Of a stretch of 20,091 nt of DNA, positions 14,191 to 20,091 are shown in pieces (the first letter of the stretch is position 1; every line of letters begins with the position of its first letter). The notes under the pieces were generated by a model. The model was not told where the DNA came from, did not search any database, and saw only the letters and a list, made by a program, of their open reading frames with translations. A program made the translations under genes and the position numbers. The stretch comes from Flavobacteriales bacterium. GTDB taxonomy: Bacteria > Bacteroidota > Bacteroidia > Flavobacteriales_D > Cryomorphaceae. The stretch covers positions 1 through 20,091 of the forward strand of contig JAIVHQ010000025.1 of NCBI GenBank assembly GCA_020200995.1, written 5' to 3'.

Positions 14191-16677
14191 CTACTGATGC
14201 AGGTAGATTCTTTTTACCCGCTGCGAGATGCTGGTCAGCACCTCGTAGGGAATGGTGTTGAGGTTGTCGGCCATTTCGTACACGTCCATGCGATCGCCGA
14301 AAACCTCCACTTTGTCGCCCTCGCGACACCCGACACCCGTCACGTCCACCATGCTCATATCCATACAGATATTCCCGACAAAGGGAACCCGCGTATCGCG
14401 AATCATCACATGGCCTTTCCCGTTTCCCAACGTGCGCGGAATGCCATCTGCGTAGCCCACGGGAATCACGGCTACTTCGGTCGGGTGCTCCAATGTATTC
14501 TTGGGATTGTATCCCACGCCCTCTCCCGCTTCCACATGTCGCACCTGCGACACGGTGGTAATCAGCCTGCTCACAGGCTTGAGATGCTTGCGAAATTCGG
14601 GATTTCCGGAAAGGCCGTAAAGGGCCAAGCCCACGCGCACCATGTCGAATTGATACTGCGGATGGCGGAGTACCCCCTGCGAATTCAGCACGTGCTTCAT
14701 GTAGGGCTTTTCAATCCACTTGTCGAGCTCGGCAACGGCTGCTTCAAATCGGGCCACCTGTTTTTCAGTCAGCGGGTCGAAGCCCTCGGCATCGCTCCCT
14801 GCGAGGTGGGTAAATACCGCGACGGGTTTGACTGCGTCATTGGCCGCCAATCGTGAGCCGAGTTCTTGCATTTCGTTCGGATCAAAACCCAGCCGGTTCA
14901 TCCCCGTGTTTATTTTGATGTGAATCGGAAAAGGCCAGTCTCCTTCGCGGGCGAAAAGTGCCTGCGTAAATTTTTCGAGGGTCAGAAAGCTGAAAATTTG
15001 TGGCTCCAGGCGGTACCGAATCATGGCGTCGTATGTGCTGATCTCGGGGTTGAGCACCATGATCGGCATGGTGATGCCTGCCTCTCGAAGAGAAATGCCT
15101 TCGTCGGCGTAGGCCACGGCGAGATAGGAGGTGCCGTAGAATTCCAGGGTTCTCGCGATCTCGTATGCCCCGCTGCCGTAAGAGAAGGCCTTGACCATCA
15201 CCATTATTTTGGTGTCGGGATTTAAACGGGATCGGAGGAAATCGAGGTTTTCGCGAAGCCTTTCGAGGTCAATCTCCAGGATGGTCTCATGGGTTTTTTC
15301 GGAAAGGATGGAAGTGATCCGCTCGAAGCTGAACCGCCGCGCACCTTTGATCAAAATGTTGGCTGACCGGTAATCGCCGTGTTTGAAGTCGCGCAAAAAG
15401 GCCGAGGTATCGGGGTAGAATTCCGCCTGGATCCCTTTGAATGCTTCTTGTTGCGACGATATGTCGGGCCCGATGCCGATAAATCGATCTGCTCCTTTCA
15501 GGGCAATCAGTTCGGCCACCCTCGGGTAGAGCGTTTCGGGCGGCTCGCCCGTTTGCACCAGATCGCTCACGATGGCGATGAAGGTTTTGTTCTTGCGCTG
15601 GAGCTTTAGTTGGTCCAGAGCGATCTCGAGCGAGGCGAGGTCGGAGTTGTACACATCATTCAGCAAGGTGCACCCGTTGATGCCGTCGAGTTGCTCCAGC
15701 CGCATGGCAATTGGAGTTAGCCCCGATATACCCTCCGCGATTTCCGAATCGGAATGCCCCGCTTCGAGCAGGTACATGATGCAGTGCCCCGCATTTTCGA
15801 TCGAAGCCGCATCGGTAAATGGCAGCACTGCCGTAAATTTTCGCGAACCATAAGTGCAATGCATCGACGTGTTCTCCTCACCTCGTTCGAGCGCAATGTG
15901 CAGGTCAGCATCAGAATCTATGAGCGACCAGCTTCGCAGCATGGTTTCCTTTCCGGAAAAAACGGCTCGAATGCGGCTGTCAATTTCCCGGTGGTCGCGG
16001 CAATAAATGAGTCTTTCTACTTCAGTAAATAACTTTAGTTTCTCATTTACTTTTGAAGTTATGTCTTTAAAGTTTTCTGCATGCGCCGGGCCTATATTGG
16101 TGAATATCCCGGTGTCGGGAGTAATAATTTCTTTAAGCTTTTCCATTTCACCCGGCTTTGAAATGCCCGCCTCAAAAATGGCGGCTTCGTGCCTTTCGCC
16201 GAGGAGCCACGCCGAAAGCGGCACCCCGATTTGCGAGTTGTAACTCCGCGGGCTGCGCATCACGCGCTGCTTTTTTTGCAGGAGCTGAAACAGCCACTCT
16301 TTCACCACCGTTTTGCCGTTGCTGCCCGTGATGGCCGTGACGGGAATGTCGAACCGCGCCCGATGCGCAGCCCCCGCTTTCTGAAGGGCCGCGAGGGTGT
16401 CATCTACACGAATCACGTTGATGCCATCAATGCCCGCAGCCACAGCAGGGTTTGAGAGCACAAAGTTTTTCATCCCCGCATCGGCGAGGGTCTTTACGTA
16501 ATTGTGGCCGTCGTTTCGCTCGCCCTTCAGGGCAAAAAACACCGCCCCCTCGCGCGGGGTAAATTGGCGGCTGTCGGTCACCAGGTGAATGATGTCGACA
16601 TCGGAAGCTGCGCCAACGATGGTGCCACCGATCATTTCGGCAAACTGCTGAAGTGAATACCCGCTCCGCTGCATCAT
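14191..16677 (-). CDS. murF-alr: Bifunctional MurF ligase / alanine racemase fusion
   Basis: 828 residues with two enzymes of cytoplasmic peptidoglycan synthesis. The first half (about 1-460) is UDP-MurNAc-tripeptide:D-Ala-D-Ala ligase: DSRQFTPREGAVFFALKGERNDGHNY, the ATP loop TGSNGKT (117-123), RSYNSQIGVPLSAW, IFEAGISKPGEM, NIGPAHAENF. The second half (about 463-828) is a PLP alanine racemase: ILEIDLERLRENLDFL, the PLP lysine Lys496 in VMVKAFSYGSG, KINTGMNRLGF, HLAGSDAEG, LNSQG, the GEGVGYNP tyrosine and NICMDMSMVDVT. Together they make D-Ala and add D-Ala-D-Ala to the precursor. The fusion is a known Bacteroidota arrangement. The start at 16677 overlaps the tdk stop as ATGA; a second ATG follows at once. 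Extension further upstream would run antiparallel sense through tdk in another frame and is rejected. Confidence 0.95.
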   Translation of the reverse strand: MMQRSGYSLQQFAEMIGGTIVGAASDVDIIHLVTDSRQFTPREGAVFFALKGERNDGHNYVKTLADAGMKNFVLSNPAVAAGIDGINVIRVDDTLAALQKAGAAHRARFDIPVTAITGSNGKTVVKEWLFQLLQKKQRVMRSPRSYNSQIGVPLSAWLLGERHEAAIFEAGISKPGEMEKLKEIITPDTGIFTNIGPAHAENFKDITSKVNEKLKLFTEVERLIYCRDHREIDSRIRAVFSGKETMLRSWSLIDSDADLHIALERGEENTSMHCTYGSRKFTAVLPFTDAASIENAGHCIMYLLEAGHSDSEIAEGISGLTPIAMRLEQLDGINGCTLLNDVYNSDLASLEIALDQLKLQRKNKTFIAIVSDLVQTGEPPETLYPRVAELIALKGADRFIGIGPDISSQQEAFKGIQAEFYPDTSAFLRDFKHGDYRSANILIKGARRFSFERITSILSEKTHETILEIDLERLRENLDFLRSRLNPDTKIMVMVKAFSYGSGAYEIARTLEFYGTSYLAVAYADEGISLREAGITMPIMVLNPEISTYDAMIRYRLEPQIFSFLTLEKFTQALFAREGDWPFPIHIKINTGMNRLGFDPNEMQELGSRLAANDAVKPVAVFTHLAGSDAEGFDPLTEKQVARFEAAVAELDKWIEKPYMKHVLNSQGVLRHPQYQFDMVRVGLALYGLSGNPEFRKHLKPVSRLITTVSQVRHVEAGEGVGYNPKNTLEHPTEVAVIPVGYADGIPRTLGNGKGHVMIRDTRVPFVGNICMDMSMVDVTGVGCREGDKVEVFGDRMDVYEMADNLNTIPYEVLTSISQRVKRIYLHQ

Positions 16678-17288
16678 TCCGGGCGCTCCGCTTTTTTGTT
16701 TTTCTCCTCTTCGAGGGCGGGCAGGTAGGCGGCGCGGCTCAGGGGCTCGTACCGATCGCGCTCGCCGAGCTCCACCGTTTCGCTGCCCCCGCTGATGCGG
16801 TGAGAGTAGTTCGCGAGTTTGCCCGTGCGCACACAGATGGCGTGCACCTTGGTCACGTATTCGGCGATGGCCATGAGGTAGGGCATCGGCCCGAAAGGGC
16901 GGCCCTGAAAATCCATGTCGAGTCCCGCGATGATCACGCGCATGCCCTGATTGGCAAGCTCGTTGCACACGTGGGGCAGGTTGTCGTCAAAGAATTGAGC
17001 CTCGTCAATGCCCACCACATCCACATCGGCCGAGACCATGAGCAGGATGTGCTCCGATGCCGGCACCGGGGTGCTCAGCTCCGCATTGCGGTCGTGGCTC
17101 ACCACTTCTTCCTCGTCGTAGCGGGTGTCGATTTCGGGCTTGAAAACTTCGATTTTTTGCTTGGCGATTTTGGCGCGCTTGAGCCTGCGCAGCAGTTCTT
17201 CCGTTTTTCCGGAAAACATAGACCCGCAGATCACCTCAATCGATCCTTCGCCGCGTCTCCTCGCCTTACCGGTATCTTCTAAGAACAT
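16674..17288 (-). CDS. tdk: Thymidine kinase, type II
   Basis: 204 residues. The enzyme phosphorylates thymidine to dTMP in the salvage pathway. The P-loop is GSMFSGKTEELLRR (about 22-35) and the Walker B region is VVGIDEAQFFDD (about 92-103), with Glu as the catalytic base. The segment GLDMDFQGRPFGPMPYLMAIAEYVTKVHAICVRTGKLANYSHR completes the core, and the lasso region ends GERDRYEPLSRAAYLPAL. The zinc-binding cysteines of many TK1-type enzymes are mostly absent, as in other Bacteroidota members. It is the first gene of a two-gene minus-strand operon with murF/alr (4-base overlap), and it is divergent from the gene at 17416. Confidence 0.94.
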   Translation of the reverse strand: MFLEDTGKARRRGEGSIEVICGSMFSGKTEELLRRLKRAKIAKQKIEVFKPEIDTRYDEEEVVSHDRNAELSTPVPASEHILLMVSADVDVVGIDEAQFFDDNLPHVCNELANQGMRVIIAGLDMDFQGRPFGPMPYLMAIAEYVTKVHAICVRTGKLANYSHRISGGSETVELGERDRYEPLSRAAYLPALEEEKNKKAERPE

Positions 17289-17338
17289 GCAGTGGATACA
17301 TTATATGGACAGGCCTTCGCCCGTTCGCGAATATCGAT

Positions 17339-17346
17339 TAGTTTTG
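17339..17346 (+). promoter_or_regulatory. Possible -7 element for the 17416 operon
   Basis: TAGTTTTG matches TAnnTTTG and lies 69 bases before the ATG at 17416 in the divergent intergenic region. No -33 box is clear. It lies close to the opposite-strand element at 17366-17373. Confidence 0.35.
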
Positions 17347-17365
17347 CCAAGGCTGCTAAATTAAC

Positions 17366-17373
17366 CAAATATA
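17366..17373 (-). promoter_or_regulatory. Likely -7 element for tdk–murF/alr
   Basis: On the minus strand this is TATATTTG, a full match to the Bacteroidota -7 consensus, 77 bases upstream of the tdk ATG. The two divergent transcripts would start within about 40 bases of each other. Confidence 0.45.
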
Positions 17374-17415
17374 ACGGCGCACAAACACGCCTGCGGGCCT
17401 TTTCACGTTTTTGCC

Positions 17416-18225
17416 ATGGAAAAAGAACAGGGATATATGACCATCAAAGCCATTGCCGAAAGGCTGAGTAAAATGTCGGACAGCTTGGAAGCCGGTCAGC
17501 TCACCGCCGACGAAATTATGGAGATGCACGCCCTTTCCGGGCAATTGTACGAGCGCATGGTCATCCTGCGGTTCAAGGCTTTTGAAGAAGAGGGGGCTGC
17601 AGATTTCCTTACGGGAAAAGGTGATGCCCTTCCGGAAAAAGAAGAGGACCCCACAGCCGTCTCCGAGCCGGAAGCCGCGCCCGAAGCACCGCCCGCCGCC
17701 GCTGAAGAAACTGTCGAGGCGCCACCTGTAGCGGATGCCAAACCCATGACTGACGAAACCCGCGAACTTACGCCCGATCCCGAACCGAATGACGAACCTG
17801 CCGAGGCTTCTGCGACCGGTGATGAGGAGCGCCCCGCTTTTCGCTTTGGAAAGCCCGCGTCCGAAGTGGCCCCAAACCAAATTTCGCTCATCGACTCCAT
17901 CGAAGAAATCAAGCGGATGGAGAGGAGCATCAACGATCAGTTCAAAACGGCTGATTCCAAAACGCTGGCGCAAAAACTCGAGCAAACCCCCGTGCCCGAC
18001 CTCAAATCGGCCATCGGCATCAACCTTCGCTTTCGCTTTGTGTCCGTACTTTTCAAAAACGACAATGAAGCCTACAGCGCCGCCGTCGAGAAGCTTAACA
18101 ATTTCAACAGCTTGATCGAAGCCGATGAGTACATCCAAAACTCGCTGATGGATCAGTTCGACTGGGAGAAGAAAAACCCTGCCGTCAAGCAATTCATCGG
18201 CCTCGTGGAGCGCCGATACCTCTGA
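17416..18225 (+). CDS. Uncharacterised Bacteroidota protein with acidic Pro/Ala-rich linker
   Basis: 269 residues, no signal peptide or membrane segment, so probably cytoplasmic. Residues 1-60 form a helical part (AIAERLSKMSDSLEAGQLTADEIMEMHALSGQLYERMVILRFKAFEE). Residues about 65-150 are a disordered stretch rich in Glu, Pro and Ala. Residues about 153-269 are a second helical part (SLIDSIEEIKRMERSINDQF, AIGINLRFRFVSVLFKNDNEAYSAAVEKLNNF, DQFDWEKKNPAVKQFIGLVERRYL). The C-terminal block with 'INLRFRFV..LF..D...Y..A...LN' recurs, as I recall, in conserved Bacteroidota proteins of unknown function encoded near tdk and rsmI. No catalytic motif is seen. It is followed after 5 bases by the M28 peptidase gene and is likely co-transcribed with it. 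Confidence 0.8.
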   Translation: MEKEQGYMTIKAIAERLSKMSDSLEAGQLTADEIMEMHALSGQLYERMVILRFKAFEEEGAADFLTGKGDALPEKEEDPTAVSEPEAAPEAPPAAAEETVEAPPVADAKPMTDETRELTPDPEPNDEPAEASATGDEERPAFRFGKPASEVAPNQISLIDSIEEIKRMERSINDQFKTADSKTLAQKLEQTPVPDLKSAIGINLRFRFVSVLFKNDNEAYSAAVEKLNNFNSLIEADEYIQNSLMDQFDWEKKNPAVKQFIGLVERRYL

Positions 18226-18230
18226 GGGTG

Positions 18231-19463
18231 ATGCGGTCGGTCGCCATAGTATTTCTCCTCGCGGTTCAGCCCCTTTTCGGGCAAAACCTCGATCGCGTGA
18301 AGACCGATGTCGCCGCCCTCACCGACTCTGCCATGCACGGCCGCGGATACGTACACGGTGGCACCGAGAAGGCCGCTGAATACGTCGCCGATCGCTTTCA
18401 CGAAATCGGACTGCAGCCTGTCGGAGACTCTTATTTTCAGCCGTTTTCCTTTGCGGTAAACGTGTATGAAGCCCCCCTTCTGCTCAAGGCCGGAAAGCGG
18501 GAACTCGTCCCCGGCCGCGATTTTATCGCCGATCCCTCCACGGGCATCAGCCGCGGAAAGTTTGCCGTTCAGTGGTTCGACTCATCGCATTTCAAAGGAG
18601 CCGATCCACCCGCCTTGCGCAAGAAGCGCATCCCCGCAGTGGTGATGGAGGGAATCACCGACCCCGAAACGGTTTCGAAATTTCACACCTTTAAGATAGC
18701 GGCCCTCGACCGCGGCCCCGTCATTCAGGTGGTGCCCGAAAAGCTCACTTGGTCGGTGGGGCAGCGAAGGCACAAACACGCGGCCCTCGAAGTGCGTTCA
18801 GAAGTTTTTCCTCGAAACACCAAGAAAATAAAGCTCGACGTGGCCCCGGAGATGCGTGAAGTCGAGGCCGCCAATGTCATCGGCATGCTTCCGGGACGGC
18901 GCAGCGACAGCTGCCTCGTCATCACAGCCCATTACGACCACCTCGGCCGCATGGGCGAGGCCCTCTTTCCGGGGGCCAGCGACAATGCCTCCGGTACCGC
19001 AACACTGCTCGACCTCGCCGCTCATTTTGCGGAAAGCCCGCCTCCCTTCGATCTCTACTTCATCGCCTTCGCCGCTGAGGAGGCGGGCCTGCTCGGGTCG
19101 CGGTTTTTTACGGAACATCCCGCCGTCGACATGAACGAAATCCGCTTTCTACTCAACCTTGACCTCATGGGCAGCGCGGCCACGGGCATCACTGCCGTAA
19201 ACGGGCGCGCCCAAAAAGCCGAAATGGCCCGGATGGCCGCCATCAATTCCGAATTCGACTACGTGCCCAAAATCAGGCTTCGCGGCAACGCGCCCAACAG
19301 CGATCACTACTTTTTTGCAGAAGCGGGAGTGCAGGCAGTCTTCATCTACACCGAGGGCCACATCACGGCCTACCACGATGTGGACGATTTGGCCGACGGC
19401 CTTGACTGGACCAACTACGAAGGGCTTTTCATGCTGCTGCGTACCTTTATCGAAACCTTTTGA
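18231..19463 (+). CDS. Secreted M28 family zinc peptidase
   Basis: 410 residues from the ATG at 18231; a GTG at 18228 would add one residue. The N-terminus MRSVAIVFLLAVQPLFGQN is a signal peptide, so it acts outside the cytoplasm. Metal ligands of the M28 (aminopeptidase) fold are all visible: His234 in ITAHYDHLG, Asp251 in GASDNASGTATLLDLA (bridging), Glu283/Glu284 in FAAEEAGLLGS, Asp311 in NLDLMG and His382 in TAYHDVDD. A PA-like insert of about 130 residues lies before the catalytic part, residues 80-215. It probably removes N-terminal amino acids from peptides; the substrate is unknown. It lies between the linker protein (5 bases upstream) and rsmI (8 bases downstream), so all three look like one operon. 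Confidence 0.93.
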   Translation: MRSVAIVFLLAVQPLFGQNLDRVKTDVAALTDSAMHGRGYVHGGTEKAAEYVADRFHEIGLQPVGDSYFQPFSFAVNVYEAPLLLKAGKRELVPGRDFIADPSTGISRGKFAVQWFDSSHFKGADPPALRKKRIPAVVMEGITDPETVSKFHTFKIAALDRGPVIQVVPEKLTWSVGQRRHKHAALEVRSEVFPRNTKKIKLDVAPEMREVEAANVIGMLPGRRSDSCLVITAHYDHLGRMGEALFPGASDNASGTATLLDLAAHFAESPPPFDLYFIAFAAEEAGLLGSRFFTEHPAVDMNEIRFLLNLDLMGSAATGITAVNGRAQKAEMARMAAINSEFDYVPKIRLRGNAPNSDHYFFAEAGVQAVFIYTEGHITAYHDVDDLADGLDWTNYEGLFMLLRTFIETF

Positions 19464-19471
19464 CCCCGACC

Positions 19472-20091
19472 ATGCCCAAACTCACCCTTGTACCTACGCC
19501 CATCGGCAATCTCGGCGACATCACCTACCGCGCCCTTGAAGTGCTCCGCACCGCCGATGTGGTGCTCGCCGAAGACACGCGCACCTCCGGAAAGTTGCTC
19601 AAGCACTACGATATCAAGGTGAACTTCATGGCCTTCCACGCCCACAACGAGCACCGCATGCTGGACAAGGTCATCGAGATTTTGCAGAGCGAGCAGCAGG
19701 TGGTCCTCCTCACCGACGCGGGCACGCCGGGCATTTCCGACCCGGGATTTCTCCTCGTGCGCGCCTGCGTTGAGGCCGAAATCGATGTGGAAACCCTCCC
19801 CGGTGCCACGGCATTTGTGCCCGCCCTGGTCAATTCGGGCCTGCCCGTCGATCGGTTTTGCTTCGAGGGATTCCTGCCCCACAAGAAGGGCCGCCAAAAG
19901 CGACTTCGCGAACTGGCCGAAGAGCAGCGCACCATGGTGTTTTACGAATCGCCGCACCGCATGGTGAAAACCCTCACGCAGTTTGCCGAATTTTTCGGAG
20001 CCGAGAGACGGGCCTCCGTTTCTCGGGAAATCACTAAGCTCCACGAAGAAACAGTCCGCGGAACGGTCACCGAACTCGCGGACTACTTTGA
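19472..20091 (+). CDS. rsmI: 16S rRNA (cytidine(1402)-2'-O)-methyltransferase, 3'-truncated by window edge
   Basis: The frame starts at the ATG at 19472 and is open to the last base, giving 206 visible residues; about 15-30 or more residues lie beyond the window. RsmI uses S-adenosylmethionine to methylate the ribose of C1402 in 16S rRNA. Signatures are KLTLVPTPIGNLGDITYRALEVL, VVLAEDTRTSGKLL, VVLLTDAGTPGISDPGFLLVR, LPGATAFVPALVNSGLP and TMVFYESPHRMVKTL, all in the order of the tetrapyrrole-methylase-type fold. It follows the M28 gene after 8 bases. Confidence 0.95.
   Translation, partial: MPKLTLVPTPIGNLGDITYRALEVLRTADVVLAEDTRTSGKLLKHYDIKVNFMAFHAHNEHRMLDKVIEILQSEQQVVLLTDAGTPGISDPGFLLVRACVEAEIDVETLPGATAFVPALVNSGLPVDRFCFEGFLPHKKGRQKRLRELAEEQRTMVFYESPHRMVKTLTQFAEFFGAERRASVSREITKLHEETVRGTVTELADYF

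Noticed and set aside
14093..14329. Upstream extension of the S8 protease frame
   Set aside because: It overlaps the end of murF/alr, has biased nonsense composition (Arg/Gly/Gln), and would bury the clear signal peptide that starts at 14092.
16678..16968. Upstream extension of the murF/alr frame into tdk
   Set aside because: The sequence there encodes tdk in another frame; the ATGA overlap at 16677-16674 gives the natural start.
16653..17282. Open frame of 209 codons on the plus strand opposite tdk
   Set aside because: The minus strand encodes an unmistakable thymidine kinase; the antisense product has no recognisable feature.
17356..18192. Long open frame (278 codons) on the minus strand opposite the 17416 gene
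   Set aside because: It is the antisense shadow of a G+C-rich gene; it is Phe/Gly/Arg-rich without motifs, and the plus-strand product has sensible helices and operon spacing.

Overview
The window reads as chromosome from a member of the Bacteroidota, probably Flavobacteriales-like. The evidence is the gene order DUF4271–hemD–rnpA–S41 peptidase, a murF–alr fusion gene, a protease ending in a type IX secretion (T9SS) sorting domain, and several promoter elements of the Bacteroidota -7 form TAnnTTTG. The base composition is richer in G+C than in many Flavobacteriia. I cannot name the genus.

Positions 1-5522 are mostly core genes. They comprise the 3' part of a uroporphyrinogen-III synthase gene, a convergent glutaryl-CoA dehydrogenase (minus), then a plus-strand run of DUF4271 membrane protein, a second hemD-type gene that has lost an internal piece, rnpA, and a C-terminal-processing (S41) peptidase. 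An O-antigen-ligase-like membrane protein follows (5548-7086).

Positions 7087-11320 are an accessory stretch. It holds a UPF0175 antitoxin with a DUF3368 PIN toxin, bracketed by two related non-coding repeats. Next come an orphan 5'-truncated RHS core/tip gene with a reading-frame break in its tail, and a small lipoprotein whose 3' end differs in composition from the rest. Last are the wrecks of an antitoxin and two ParE/RelE toxins. Composition shifts, truncations and frameshifts are concentrated here, so this is the variable part of the window.

Positions 11321-20091 return to ordinary genes. A large secreted subtilisin-like protease (minus; signal peptide, S8 domain, Fn3-like regions, GEVED-like domain, T9SS tail) has its own terminator and a likely promoter. 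It is followed on the minus strand by a tdk–murF/alr operon with an ATGA overlap. Divergent from tdk is a plus-strand run of an uncharacterised acidic-linker protein, a secreted M28 peptidase, and rsmI, which runs off the window. No rRNA, tRNA or CRISPR array was seen.

The most interesting points are the deletion-bearing hemD, the repeat-bracketed toxin–antitoxin pair, the orphan RHS cassette with an A7 slippery heptamer in register where its frame breaks, the chimeric lipoprotein, the decayed toxin–antitoxin cluster, and an Asp-to-Glu change in the S8 triad.
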